A stretch of 64,000 nucleotides of DNA, from the NCBI GenBank assembly GCA_002101905.1, contig LQPU01000026.1, positions 23,757-87,756 of the forward strand, given 5' to 3'. The notes beneath the pieces were generated by a model that saw only the letters and a program-made list of their open reading frames with translations, searched no databases and had not been told where the DNA came from. The stretch comes from Mycobacterium shimoidei (GTDB lineage Bacteria > Actinomycetota > Actinomycetes > Mycobacteriales > Mycobacteriaceae). Within the stretch, counting starts at the first letter, position 1, and the number at the start of each line of letters is the position of its first letter. This document shows positions 33,981-42,223 of the stretch, one piece after another. A program made the position numbers and the translations under genes.

Positions 33981-34436
33981 TCAGCTGGCCACCGGGTCGA
34001 GTCGGAATACCGCAATCCGGCCGGCCAGCGCCTCGACTTCGTCGGGTGTGCCCTGCTGAACCAGGCCGGCGCGTTTCAGGAAGCTGACGCCGACCGGCAC
34101 CTCGACCGGAAACGCTCGCAGCACCGGCCGGGCGTCTTCGGGAGTTAACTCGACGATGTTGACCCACCGCGACTTTCGGCCCTTGGACAACGTTCCCGAC
34201 CCGGCGGCGCGGGCGTTGAGCACCCAGTCGGCGCCCGGGTAGCCGGCGACGGTGTAGAGGCGGCCGTTCAGCGTGAACGGTGTCATCGGTGTGCTGCGCG
34301 GCTTCCCGGTCTTGCGGCCCGGGACCGTCAACACCTGCGGTGGACCCGTAGGGATGCCGAGCCGTTGCATCGTGATCATGGCCTTGTTGGTCAGCTTGAG
34401 CCAGCGCGGAGGCTTCGGGTTCGACGTCGAAGTCAT
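33981..34436 (-). CDS. Deazaflavin (F420)-dependent nitroreductase family protein
   Basis: A 151-residue split-barrel protein of the Ddn/FDOR-A family. The F420-binding signature LTVPGRKTGKPRSTPMTPF (about residues 36-54), AGYPGADWVLNARAAGSGTL and WVNIVELTPEDARPVL are present. Related proteins reduce quinones or xenobiotics with F420H2. Placement beside menJ and menG hints at menaquinone redox cycling, but that is inference. It is not in H37Rv at this site; the Rv0559c-Rv0560c pair is absent here. Confidence 0.9.
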   Translation of the reverse strand: MTSTSNPKPPRWLKLTNKAMITMQRLGIPTGPPQVLTVPGRKTGKPRSTPMTPFTLNGRLYTVAGYPGADWVLNARAAGSGTLSKGRKSRWVNIVELTPEDARPVLRAFPVEVPVGVSFLKRAGLVQQGTPDEVEALAGRIAVFRLDPVAS

Positions 34437-34498
34437 GCACTACGAATATCAAGGCCCCTGATATATGTCAACCCTCCTGATAAGCCCCGCCCGACCAC

Positions 34499-34560
34499 CG
34501 CGAGCGGGCGCAGTTGTACGCCAGCTGCGGCGTGTCGGCGTACGAACACGCCCGCTCGCG
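34499..34560. terminator. Nested long hairpin downstream of menJ
   Basis: The outer stem is a perfect 12 bp (CGCGAGCGGGCG at 34499-34510 with 34549-34560). Inside is a 7-bp stem (GTACGCC at 34516-34522 with 34537-34543), extendable by a U-A and a G-U pair. The apical loop is 14 bases. It lies 23 bases past the menJ stop on the minus strand and 63 bases upstream of the next minus-strand gene, a good position for termination or for a structured mRNA end. Confidence 0.6.
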
Positions 34561-34582
34561 CCTAAAAGAGGGGGCCCCTCCC

Positions 34583-35800
34583 TCAGCTGAAGGGTTTTCG
34601 GCGATCCACGAGACGTGAGAGCCGCCCGCCGCGGCGCCATACCCGCGCCACCCAGTCGGCGTCGTCGTCGGTCACCAGGTTTCCCATCACCCGCACGGCA
34701 ATACTCATCAGTTTGGTCGAACGCATCGCGACAGGCCCAATGGCGGGCAAAAACGGTGGGAACGTCAGCAAGGCCAGCCGCCGCGCCACCGAGAACGCAC
34801 GCCCGTAATGGGATTGCAGCACCCACGGCCACACCCGCGACAGGTCACCCTGGCCCAACAGCTCGACGGCCAGCCGCCCGCTCTCCAGCCCGTAGTCGAT
34901 GCCCTCGCCGTTCAACGGGTTGACGCAGGCTGCGGCGTCGCCGATCAGCATCCAGTTCGGCCCGGCCACCCCCGACACCGCGCCGCCCATCGGCAGCAGC
35001 GCCGAGGTCACCGCGCGGGGCTCCCCGGTGAACCCCCACTCGTCGCGGCGCAGGTCGGCGTAATAGGACATCAGCGGCCGCAAAGCCAGCTCGGCGGGTC
35101 GCTTCGAGGTCGACAGCGCACCCACGCCGATGTTCACCTCGCCGTTGCCCAGCGGGAAGATCCAGCCATAGCCTGGCAGCACCGCGCCGTCGGGGGAGCG
35201 CAGTTCCAGATGCGACGTCAGCCACGGTTCCTCGCTGCGCGGGGTGGCCAGATATCCGCGAGCGGCGATCCCATACACCGTCTCCCGATGCCAGCGCCGT
35301 CCCAACACCCGTCCCAACGGTGAGCGCGCGCCGTCGGCCACCACCAGCCAGCGGCAACCCACCTCAACGCCGTCGGCCAGCACTACCGAACCTACCCGGC
35401 CAGCCGAATCATGATGGACACCAACAACTTTTACGCCGAGGCGCATGCGTGCACCGGCATCCTCGGCGACTTTGCGGATCCGGTCATCCAATTCCACCCG
35501 CGCCACCGCGCTGCCGGTCGACGGGAACGACGGCCCCGGCCAGTCGACCTCCACCGAGCTGCCGAACCCGCTCATCCGCAGGCCCCGATGCCGGATCCGG
35601 GCATCCAGCCACTCGCCCAGCCCCAGCCGCTCCAGTTCGGCGACCGCGCGCGGGGTCAACCCGTCGCCGCAGGACTTGTCGCGGGGGAAGTTCGCGGAGT
35701 CGATGACGAGCACGTCGTGGCCGGCCCGGGCGGCCCAGGCCGCCGCCGCTGATCCGGCCGGTCCGGCGCCCACCACCACCAGGTCGGCGTTGCTGCGCAT
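34583..35800 (-). CDS. menJ: Menaquinone reductase (beta-isoprene saturase), MenJ
   Basis: A 405-residue FAD-dependent geranylgeranyl-reductase-family protein. It saturates the second isoprene unit of menaquinone-9 in mycobacteria. FAD motifs are visible: the N-terminal VVVGAGPAGSAAAAWAARAG, the LVVADGARSPLG strand and LIGDAAACVNPLNGEGIDYG. I chose the ATG at 35800; a GTG two codons earlier is possible. The long upstream extension of the frame runs over grcC1 and is rejected. The gene diverges from grcC1 across only 21 bases. Equivalent to Rv0561c (408 residues). Confidence 0.95.
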   Translation of the reverse strand: MRSNADLVVVGAGPAGSAAAAWAARAGHDVLVIDSANFPRDKSCGDGLTPRAVAELERLGLGEWLDARIRHRGLRMSGFGSSVEVDWPGPSFPSTGSAVARVELDDRIRKVAEDAGARMRLGVKVVGVHHDSAGRVGSVVLADGVEVGCRWLVVADGARSPLGRVLGRRWHRETVYGIAARGYLATPRSEEPWLTSHLELRSPDGAVLPGYGWIFPLGNGEVNIGVGALSTSKRPAELALRPLMSYYADLRRDEWGFTGEPRAVTSALLPMGGAVSGVAGPNWMLIGDAAACVNPLNGEGIDYGLESGRLAVELLGQGDLSRVWPWVLQSHYGRAFSVARRLALLTFPPFLPAIGPVAMRSTKLMSIAVRVMGNLVTDDDADWVARVWRRGGRLSRLVDRRKPFS

Positions 35801-35821
35801 GCTCACCAGTATGTTGGTCGC

Positions 35822-36829
35822 GTGAGGACTCCGGCGACTGTGGTGGCGGGCGTCGACCTCGGCGACGCCGGATTCGCGGCCGCGGTGCGCGACGGCGTCG
35901 ACCGGATCGAGCAGCTGATGGAGACCGAGCTGCGCGGCGCCGACGGCCTGATGACCGAGGCCGTGCTGCACCTGTTCGAGGCCGGCGGCAAACGCTTCCG
36001 CCCGCTGTTCACCGTGCTGTCCGCGCAATTGGGGCCCAATCCGGACTCCGATGAGGTGACGATCGCCGGCGCGGTCATCGAGCTGGTGCACCTGGCGACG
36101 CTGTATCACGACGACGTAATGGACGAGGCCGAGGTTCGCCGCGGCGCGCAAAGCGCCAACGCGCGGTGGAGCAACAACATCGCGATCCTGGCCGGCGACT
36201 ACCTCTTTGCGACGGCCTCGCGGCTGGTGTCGCGGCTCGGGCCGGAGGCGGTGCGGGTGATCGCCGAGACGTTCGCTCAACTGGTGACCGGGCAGATGCG
36301 CGAAACACGCGGCGCCGCAGGTGATGTGGATCCCATCGAGCATTACCTGAAGGTGGTGCACGAGAAGACGGCTTGCCTGATCGGCGCGGCGGGGCGGTTC
36401 GGCGCGATGTTCTCCGGCGCCGCCGACGATCAGGTTGAGCGGCTGGCCCGCCTCGGCAACATCGTCGGCACCGCGTTCCAGATCTCCGACGACATCATCG
36501 ACATCGACAGCGACCCCGACGAGTCCGGCAAACTGCCCGGCACCGACCTGCGAGAAGGCGTGCACACCCTGCCGGTGCTCTATGCGCTGCGGGAAACCGG
36601 GCCCGAGGCTGATCGGCTGCGCGAGTTGCTGGTGGGCCCGGTCGTCGACGACGCGGTGCTGGCGGAGGCGTTGCGGCTGCTGCGGGGATCGACGGGCATC
36701 GCCAAGGCGAAAGAGACCGTGGCGCGGTATGCGGCGCAGGCCCGCGACGAGCTGGCTGCCCTGCCTGACCTGCCCGGTCGCGGCGCACTGGCTTCCCTGG
36801 TCGACTACACCATCACCCGACACGGCTGA
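35822..36829 (+). CDS. grcC1: Polyprenyl diphosphate synthase
   Basis: A 335-residue trans-isoprenyl diphosphate synthase that elongates the polyprenyl chain, probably for menaquinone since it sits among men genes. The first aspartate-rich motif is DDVMDEAEVRRG (DDxxD) near residue 100, the second is DDIIDIDSDPDE near residue 225. Starting at GTG 35822 the protein begins VRTPATVVAGVDLGD, closely matching Rv0562. Chain length is not readable from the residues alone. Confidence 0.93.
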   Translation: MRTPATVVAGVDLGDAGFAAAVRDGVDRIEQLMETELRGADGLMTEAVLHLFEAGGKRFRPLFTVLSAQLGPNPDSDEVTIAGAVIELVHLATLYHDDVMDEAEVRRGAQSANARWSNNIAILAGDYLFATASRLVSRLGPEAVRVIAETFAQLVTGQMRETRGAAGDVDPIEHYLKVVHEKTACLIGAAGRFGAMFSGAADDQVERLARLGNIVGTAFQISDDIIDIDSDPDESGKLPGTDLREGVHTLPVLYALRETGPEADRLRELLVGPVVDDAVLAEALRLLRGSTGIAKAKETVARYAAQARDELAALPDLPGRGALASLVDYTITRHG

Positions 36830-36899
36830 GCGCGCGGAACCTGGCGGCTCATCTTAAGCGTTTAATAAAAGAGTCCCAGGTGTTCGTAGGAGGGAAGCT

Positions 36900-37763
36900 G
36901 TGACCTGGCATCCGCATCGCAACACGTTCAAGACGTTTGCGCTGTTGTTCGGCATGTCGCTGCTGATCGTGCTGGTCGGCAGGCTGTTCGGCCCCACTTG
37001 GATGTGGATGGCGGTGCTGTTCGCCGTCGGCATGAACGTCTACACCTACTTCAACAGCGACAAACTGGCGCTGCGCGCAATGCACGCCCAGCCGGTCTCC
37101 GAGGTGCAAGCGCCCGCGATGTACCGGATCGTGCGCGAGTTGGCCACTGCCGCGCATCAGCCGATGCCGCGGCTCTACATCAGCGACACGGCCGCGCCCA
37201 ACGCGTTTGCCACCGGCCGCAATCCGCGCAACGCCGCGGTGTGCTGTACCACCGGGATTCTGCGCATTCTCGACGAGCGTGAGCTGCGCGCAGTGCTGGG
37301 CCATGAACTGTCTCACGTGTACAACCGTGACATCTTGATCTCGTGTGTGGCCGGCGCGCTGGCGTCGGTGATCACCGGGTTGGCCAACATGGCTCTGTGG
37401 GCCGGCATGCTCGGTGGCGGCAACCGCGACGGCGGCAATCCCTTTGCGCTGCTGCTGGTTTCGTTGCTGGGCCCGGTCGCTGCGACGGTCATCAGGCTGG
37501 CGGTGTCTCGTTCCCGCGAATACCAGGCCGACCAGTCCGGCGCGGTGCTGACCGGTGATCCGTTGGCGTTGGCGTCGGCGTTGCGCAAGATTTCCGGCGG
37601 TGTGCAGATGGCGCCGCTTCCGCCCGAGCCGCAGTTGGCCAGCCAGGCCCACCTGATGATCGCCAACCCGTTCCGCGCGGGTGAGCGGCTCGGGTCGCTG
37701 TTTTCGACGCACCCGCCGATCGAAGACCGGATCCGCCGGCTTGAGCGCATGGCCCGCGGCTAA
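36900..37763 (+). CDS. htpX: Membrane zinc metalloprotease HtpX
   Basis: A 287-residue M48-family membrane protease, a quality-control enzyme that degrades misfolded membrane proteins. Two membrane helices are near the N-terminus (residues 14-50) and a hydrophobic hairpin near 155-200. The zinc motif [10 protein letters not shown] is near residue 138, and the third ligand is in [12 protein letters not shown] near 205. The GTG start has a strong upstream GTAGGAGGGAAGCT. It follows grcC1 by 70 bases containing TTAATAAAAG. Equivalent to Rv0563. Confidence 0.95.
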   Translation: MTWHPHRNTFKTFALLFGMSLLIVLVGRLFGPTWMWMAVLFAVGMNVYTYFNSDKLALRAMHAQPVSEVQAPAMYRIVRELATAAHQPMPRLYISDTAAPNAFATGRNPRNAAVCCTTGILRILDERELRAVLGHELSHVYNRDILISCVAGALASVITGLANMALWAGMLGGGNRDGGNPFALLLVSLLGPVAATVIRLAVSRSREYQADQSGAVLTGDPLALASALRKISGGVQMAPLPPEPQLASQAHLMIANPFRAGERLGSLFSTHPPIEDRIRRLERMARG

Positions 37764-37843
37764 ACCCGGCTGGGTCGCGGTTCTGGTCCTCGGCGTCAGA
37801 TACGTCCATACTGGGTATCTGGCTGACGCCGATGGGAGCCGTG

Positions 37844-38074
37844 ATGTCAATGGATATTCACGAGGCAGGGCTCGCGCTGAGTCTCACCGATTTGATATTC
37901 GAGACGCGCGCGGGCGCTGACATGAGTCAAGGCGACCTGGCCGACGCACTGGGCATGGACAAGGAAACGATCGCCGCGTGGGAACGCGGCGACGTGGTGC
38001 CGCGCGTCGACGAACTCAACCGGGTGGCTCAGGTGTGCGGCAAGCGCCTGCACATCAGCATCGACGCGGACTGA
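37844..38074 (+). CDS. Small XRE-family helix-turn-helix protein
   Basis: A 76-residue protein. The ATG at 37844 is preferred because GGGAG lies five bases upstream; ATGs at 37832 and 37850 are alternatives. It is almost entirely an XRE helix-turn-helix (MSQGDLADALGMDKETIAAWERGD, read in two parts) with a short C-terminal strand (LHISIDAD). It sits after htpX and converges on the SulP gene, separated by 16 bases. It is absent at this locus in H37Rv. The operator or target is unknown; a phage-type or antitoxin role cannot be excluded since no partner toxin is adjacent. Confidence 0.8.
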   Translation: MSMDIHEAGLALSLTDLIFETRAGADMSQGDLADALGMDKETIAAWERGDVVPRVDELNRVAQVCGKRLHISIDAD

Positions 38075-38090
38075 TCCACCGCCGGACGGG

Positions 38091-39614
38091 CTAGCGCGCC
38101 GGAGCCAGCCGCCCGGTGATGTACACCGTCCCGCCGGTCGCGTGATGCTGCCGCTGCCAATCCTCGATCGCCTGATGCGCGGCGTGGTCGAGGTAGCTGG
38201 TCGACACCTGGACGGTGACCACGGTGCCTGCCGGAATCGAGGCCAGCACGCTGTGCAGCCGAGGTAGGGACAGGAAGGTGCACGCGCCTTCCACCACCAC
38301 GCGCCAGCCGTCGCCGTCCTGCTCGGTCGCGATCTTGGCCCGGATCACCCGCCACCCGGTCAGGGCGATGGCCAGCAGCAGCCCAACCAGGACTCCGTGG
38401 AGCAGGTTGAAGAACACGACACCAAGCGCGGTCACCACGTAAACGGCGATATCCCCACTGCGGCGGGCATTTTCGATGTGCGCCGGCTTGAGCAGAGTGA
38501 CCCCGACAACGATCAGCAGGCCGGCCAGCGCGGCGGTGGGGATCTGTTGGACCAACGCCGCGAACGGCAGCGTGAAGACCAGGATCCAGAACCCGTGCAG
38601 TATCGCCGAAGCGCGGGACTTGGCGCCCGCGTGGACGTTGGCGGAGCTGCGGACGATCACCCCGGTGATCGGCAGCCCGCCGATCGCTCCCGATGCGATG
38701 TTGGCGGTGCCCTGTCCGATCAACTCGCGGTTGAAGTCGGTGCGCGGCCCGGTGTGCATGCGGTCGACCGTTACCGCCGAGAGCAGGCTCTCGACACTGG
38801 CGATCAAAGCGACCGTGATCACCCCGATTGCCACGGCACCCCAGTTGCCCTCGGGGATCCCCGGAAGCTGTAGCGCATCGAGCACCGACCCCTCGAGCGT
38901 GATGCGCGCCACGTGGAACGGGAAGACCACCGAAAGGACGGTCGCGGCCACGATGGCGACCAGCGGGCCGGGAACATAGGCGATGCGTTCAGGGACCCAG
39001 CGCCAGGCCACCATGATGGCGATCACAAGAACACCCAGGATGAGACCACCGCCATGGGCGCCGACGAGTTGCTCGGGCAAGCCGATCACGTTGTGCCAGG
39101 CCGAGCTCTTGGATGCCCCGCCCAACAGCACGTGTGCTTGTTGCAGCGCGATTGTGATCCCGATGCCGGCCAGCATCGCGTGCACGACGACGGGTGAGAT
39201 CGCCAGTGCGGCACGCGCGACCCGGCTCAGCCCGAGAAGCACCTGCAGCACACCCGCGGCCACCGTGATCAGGCACGTTACCGACCAGCCGAACTGATCA
39301 ATCAGATCGGCGACGACCACCGTCAACCCGGCCGCCGGGCCGCTGACCTGCAGCGGTGACCCGCCGATGATCCCGACGATGATGCCACCGACTATCGCGG
39401 CGATCAGACCGGAGAGCACCGGCGCGTTGGAGGCGATTGCGATGCCCAGTGACAGCGGTAACGCGACGAGAAACACCACGATCGAGGCCGGCAGATCGTA
39501 GCGCAGGATCGATCGCAATCGGTCAGTGCGCAGCGGCGCTTGTTCAATGTTCTGGCTGGCCAGCGCTTGGGTCGGCTGAATTGGTCGCTCCCTTGTTGGA
39601 TCGCGGTCAGTCAT
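38091..39614 (-). CDS. SulP-family anion transporter
   Basis: A 507-residue membrane protein of the SulP/SLC26 family, which transport sulfate, bicarbonate or related anions. The N-terminal hydrophilic segment is followed by YDLPASIVVFLVALPLSLGIAIA and then about ten to twelve helices. The C-terminal roughly 90 residues form a cytoplasmic STAS-like domain (GTVVTVQVSTSYLDHAAHQA). The ATG at 39614 is chosen since the upstream 30 residues are a shadow. It is not in H37Rv between htpX and gpsA. The transported anion is not decidable from sequence. Confidence 0.88.
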   Translation of the reverse strand: MTDRDPTRERPIQPTQALASQNIEQAPLRTDRLRSILRYDLPASIVVFLVALPLSLGIAIASNAPVLSGLIAAIVGGIIVGIIGGSPLQVSGPAAGLTVVVADLIDQFGWSVTCLITVAAGVLQVLLGLSRVARAALAISPVVVHAMLAGIGITIALQQAHVLLGGASKSSAWHNVIGLPEQLVGAHGGGLILGVLVIAIMVAWRWVPERIAYVPGPLVAIVAATVLSVVFPFHVARITLEGSVLDALQLPGIPEGNWGAVAIGVITVALIASVESLLSAVTVDRMHTGPRTDFNRELIGQGTANIASGAIGGLPITGVIVRSSANVHAGAKSRASAILHGFWILVFTLPFAALVQQIPTAALAGLLIVVGVTLLKPAHIENARRSGDIAVYVVTALGVVFFNLLHGVLVGLLLAIALTGWRVIRAKIATEQDGDGWRVVVEGACTFLSLPRLHSVLASIPAGTVVTVQVSTSYLDHAAHQAIEDWQRQHHATGGTVYITGRLAPAR

Positions 39615-39820
39615 TTGAGGTGGAGGGTATCGATCACGCGTTAACACCCCTGTATCGCAGGTTGCAGCGACGTAAACTCTTCGCCGACAAACCTTTACGA
39701 GCACCGCGCCACGTGATCAACGCTCAATTACTATGTGCGAGAATACTTATCGATCACAGTGCACGGCAACCGGAGCCAGTTGATACATAGAAAACGCAAA
39801 TTTTGCGGTAATTCGAGCCT
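39615..39820. other. AT-rich intergenic region between SulP and gpsA
   Basis: The 206 bases between the SulP start (on the minus strand) and the gpsA stop are clearly less GC-rich than the rest of the window (for example TTACTATGTGCGAG and AAAACGCAAATTTTGCGG near 39790). They must hold the SulP promoter. A short inverse repeat CGCAAATTTTGCG is visible at about 39796. No gene is supported here. Confidence 0.6.
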
Positions 39821-40843
39821 TCAGAAGCCCGCGCCGTGAACCTCGTGTCCTGGCACCTCGGCCGTCAGCCCGCGGTAAGCCTGCTCCACCGTCGAACCGT
39901 GGTTGATCACGGCGTCGACCTCGCGGGCTATCGGCATGTTCAACCCATACTTGTCGGCGAACTCCATGATCACGCTCGCGGCCTTGACGCCCTCGGCAAC
40001 CTGATTCATCGACGAGATGATCTCGTCGATCGGTTTGCCCGCGCCCAACTGCTCGCCGACGTGCCGGTTGCGGCTGCGCTGGCTGGTGCAAGTGACAATC
40101 AGATCGCCCATTCCGGCGAGGCCGGCGAAGGTGTCACGTTGCCCGCCCATGGCCTCACCCAGCTTGGACATCTCGCGGACCGAGCGGGCCATCACCATCG
40201 CGCGGGTGTTCTCACCGATGCCCAGCGAGTAGCCCATCCCGACCGCGATCGCGAACACGTTCTTCAACGCGCCGGCCATCTCGACGCCGATCACATCGTC
40301 GGTGGTGTACACGCGAAAACGCCTGGTGCGGAACAACTGTGCGAGCCGCGCTGCGAGGTTGTGGTCAGGCATCGCCAGCACCGCAGCGGCGGCGTAACCC
40401 TCGGCGACCTCGCGGGCGATGTTGGGGCCGGCCAGGATGCCCGCCGGGTGCCCGGGCAGCACTTCCTCGATGATCTGCGACATCCGCATATTGGTGCCCT
40501 GCTCGAGGCCCTTGACCAGTGAGACCACCGGCACCCAGGGTCGCAGTTCCGCCGCGAGCTCGGTCAGCACACTCCGGAATCCGTGCGACGGCACACCCAT
40601 CACGACGACGTCAGCGCAGTTGGCCGCCTCGGAGAAGTCGGTGGTGGCACGCAGCGTTTCGGTGAGGACGACTTCATCGCCCAAATACTTGGTGTTGCGA
40701 TGGTTTTCGTTGATGTCCTTGGCGGTTTCCTCGGAGCGCACCCACTGCAGCGTCGGACCGCGGCGCGCGCAAATGGATGCGACGGTGGTTCCCCAGGAAC
40801 CGCCACCCAAGACGACAACATTCGGTTCGCGCATAGCAGCCAT
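39821..40843 (-). CDS. gpsA: NAD(P)-dependent glycerol-3-phosphate dehydrogenase
   Basis: A 340-residue enzyme that makes sn-glycerol 3-phosphate for phospholipid synthesis. The N-terminal nucleotide motif VVVLGGGSWGTTVA is at residue 9-22, GVPSHGFRSVL near 83, SLVKGLE near 108, the lysine segment EMAGALKNVFAIAVGM near 190 and the GLAGMGDLIVTCTS segment near 245. The equivalent in H37Rv is Rv0564c (gpdA1, 341 residues). It diverges from the WXG-like gene at 40940. Confidence 0.95.
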   Translation of the reverse strand: MAAMREPNVVVLGGGSWGTTVASICARRGPTLQWVRSEETAKDINENHRNTKYLGDEVVLTETLRATTDFSEAANCADVVVMGVPSHGFRSVLTELAAELRPWVPVVSLVKGLEQGTNMRMSQIIEEVLPGHPAGILAGPNIAREVAEGYAAAAVLAMPDHNLAARLAQLFRTRRFRVYTTDDVIGVEMAGALKNVFAIAVGMGYSLGIGENTRAMVMARSVREMSKLGEAMGGQRDTFAGLAGMGDLIVTCTSQRSRNRHVGEQLGAGKPIDEIISSMNQVAEGVKAASVIMEFADKYGLNMPIAREVDAVINHGSTVEQAYRGLTAEVPGHEVHGAGF

Positions 40844-40939
40844 AGCGATCAGCGTATTGCCGCGCCGACGGGTTTGGGGCTGGTTATGGCAGCAATTTGG
40901 TGTGCGGGAGGGGGTCGCTGCGCCCTTACGATGCTGATT

Positions 40940-41482
40940 ATGACGTCAACCACCATTCCTGGAGTCGAGGCGTCCGATCCCGAGAGCCTGACCCTGGCCG
41001 GCAGCCGGGTCGGCGCATCGGCGACAGCGGTGCGACGGCAGCACAGCGCCGGGCGAAAGGCCGTCGCCGCCCTGCGGGACGGATGGGCCGGAGCGGCGTC
41101 CGACGCGGCAGCGAACAGCGCCCAACGCACGCTGGCGCAGCAGCGACAACTAGGCGACGCGCTGCAGCGGCTGCAGGCGGTCTTGCAAGACGGCGGTGCA
41201 CAGCTGGGCACTACTCGTGCCGGCCTCCTGCATAACGTCAAGCAGCTTCGGCAGCAGGGGTGGCAGCTGGGACCCGACGGGACTGTGACCGTGATGCCGG
41301 GCAGCCGGCTGGATCGGTTGGCACGGCTCAGTCCCGTCACCGATGTGCAGCTGCAGCAACTGGCGGCCAGAAATGCGACTGTTCTGAAGACACTGCTAGC
41401 TCAATTCGACAGCCAGGACCGCCAACTCGCCCGCGACCTTCGCAACGCGATCAGGGGCGTGAACGCGTCTAGCGCCGACTAA
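40940..41482 (+). CDS. WXG100-like type VII-associated protein
   Basis: A 180-residue, almost entirely helical protein from the ATG at 40940 (an ATG at 40931 is three codons upstream). It begins MTSTTIPGVEASDPESL and has a W-x-G turn (DGWAGAASDAAANSAQ, about residues 47-62), then a second long amphipathic helix, a Pro/Gly loop and a second helical part (LAQFDSQDRQLARDLRN). This is the layout of WXG/PE-like partners of ESX substrates with extended C-terminus. It precedes the small secreted protein and the WXG/DUF1023 operon, and I treat them as one island. It has no YxxxD/E signal that I can see. Confidence 0.7.
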   Translation: MTSTTIPGVEASDPESLTLAGSRVGASATAVRRQHSAGRKAVAALRDGWAGAASDAAANSAQRTLAQQRQLGDALQRLQAVLQDGGAQLGTTRAGLLHNVKQLRQQGWQLGPDGTVTVMPGSRLDRLARLSPVTDVQLQQLAARNATVLKTLLAQFDSQDRQLARDLRNAIRGVNASSAD

Positions 41483-41793
41483 AAGTGGCCCCAGCCCCGC
41501 TGGCCGTCCCAGCCTCCGCAAATGCCGTTGCTGCAGGCGTTGACGATCGCGCCCTGCACCGGATTCCAGCCACCGCAGCCGCTCCAGCCGGGGCCGCTGC
41601 CACAGCCTCCGCCGCCGCCTTGTCCGTCGGGGCCGCCGCTGCCTTCGGTGCCGCCGGGCTCGGCGAGCACAACCTGATTTGCTGGAGCTGATGGGGCCGT
41701 CGTGATCAGCACGGCCATCGGCCCGGCGGCGATAGCCGTTGCGGCACTTGCGGCTACGACCAACGATCTGACGAGATTCCGTGTGAAGTGCAT
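41479..41793 (-). CDS. Small secreted glycine-rich protein
   Basis: A 104-residue protein from the ATG at 41793. Residues 1-32 are a signal peptide (MHFTRNLVRSLVVAASAA, cleavage near residue 32). The mature part is glycine-rich with five cysteines and Trp repeats (GGGGGCGSGPGWSGCGGW, ICGGWDGQRGWGHF). Its stop converges on the WXG-like gene with four bases overlap. It diverges from the WXG100 gene across 130 bases. Similar small Gly/Cys/Trp secreted proteins occur in mycobacteria but I recognise no functional family. Confidence 0.75.
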   Translation of the reverse strand: MHFTRNLVRSLVVAASAATAIAAGPMAVLITTAPSAPANQVVLAEPGGTEGSGGPDGQGGGGGCGSGPGWSGCGGWNPVQGAIVNACSNGICGGWDGQRGWGHF

Positions 41794-41864
41794 TGATTTA
41801 TGATGCGCGGTAATCGTGCTCGTGCCAACCCACCTGTGACTAGTGTCGCCGATATTTTGGTGCG

Positions 41865-41892
41865 TTGGTGCCGCTTGAGGGGTGGTTATGCT
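41865..41892 (+). promoter_or_regulatory. Candidate promoter of the WXG100-DUF1023 operon
   Basis: TATGCT at 41887-41892 is a mycobacterial -10 (TANNNT) with TTGGTG at 41865-41870 and a 16-base spacer. An AGGGAGGTAGGCG ribosome site leads into the ATG at 41924. The divergent small secreted protein starts 72 bases to the left, so the 130-base gap probably holds two promoters. Hexamer matches are moderate. Confidence 0.4.
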
Positions 41893-41923
41893 GTGGCCTG
41901 GGCAAACCGTAGGGAGGTAGGCG

Positions 41924-42223
41924 ATGCCCGAGCCGTTGAAAGTTGACCCGATAGATCTGCACATGTCGGCAGACCACATGGGAGTGCATCATGCGGATCT
42001 GCGCGCAGCCCATACCGGTGCCGACAGCAACATCGAAGCCGCGCAGGCTGGCTGGGTGGGGACTTCAGCGGCGGCCTTGAAAGCAAAGCTCGCCGAATGG
42101 CAAGCCACCACCGAGGAGCTGTGCGGCAGCATTGCGGACCACGAGCGAGCTTTTCGTACGGCGGGCAATCAGTACCAAGCTGTCGATGGTCGAAGCGCGG
42201 AAAACATTGAAGACGTTTTCTGA
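41924..42223 (+). CDS. WXG100/EspC-like type VII-secreted protein with a YxxxD signal
   Basis: A 99-residue helical-hairpin protein. Turn WVG (GWVGTSAAALKAKLAEWQ, residues about 44-61) and the C-terminal YQAVD (about residues 84-88) match the WXG100/EspC two-helix fold and the YxxxD/E ESX export signal. It starts MPEPLKVDPIDLHMSADHMG, the pattern of mycobacterial ESX-associated (DUF2580/EspC-like) proteins. It shares a TGATG junction with the hydrolase that follows, so the two should be coexpressed and may be co-secreted as a pair. Confidence 0.82.
   Translation: MPEPLKVDPIDLHMSADHMGVHHADLRAAHTGADSNIEAAQAGWVGTSAAALKAKLAEWQATTEELCGSIADHERAFRTAGNQYQAVDGRSAENIEDVF

Noticed and set aside
35801..36823. 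N-terminal extension of the menJ frame over grcC1
   Set aside because: It reads antisense to grcC1; menJ begins at its FAD motif and grcC1 has full DDxxD motifs on the other strand.
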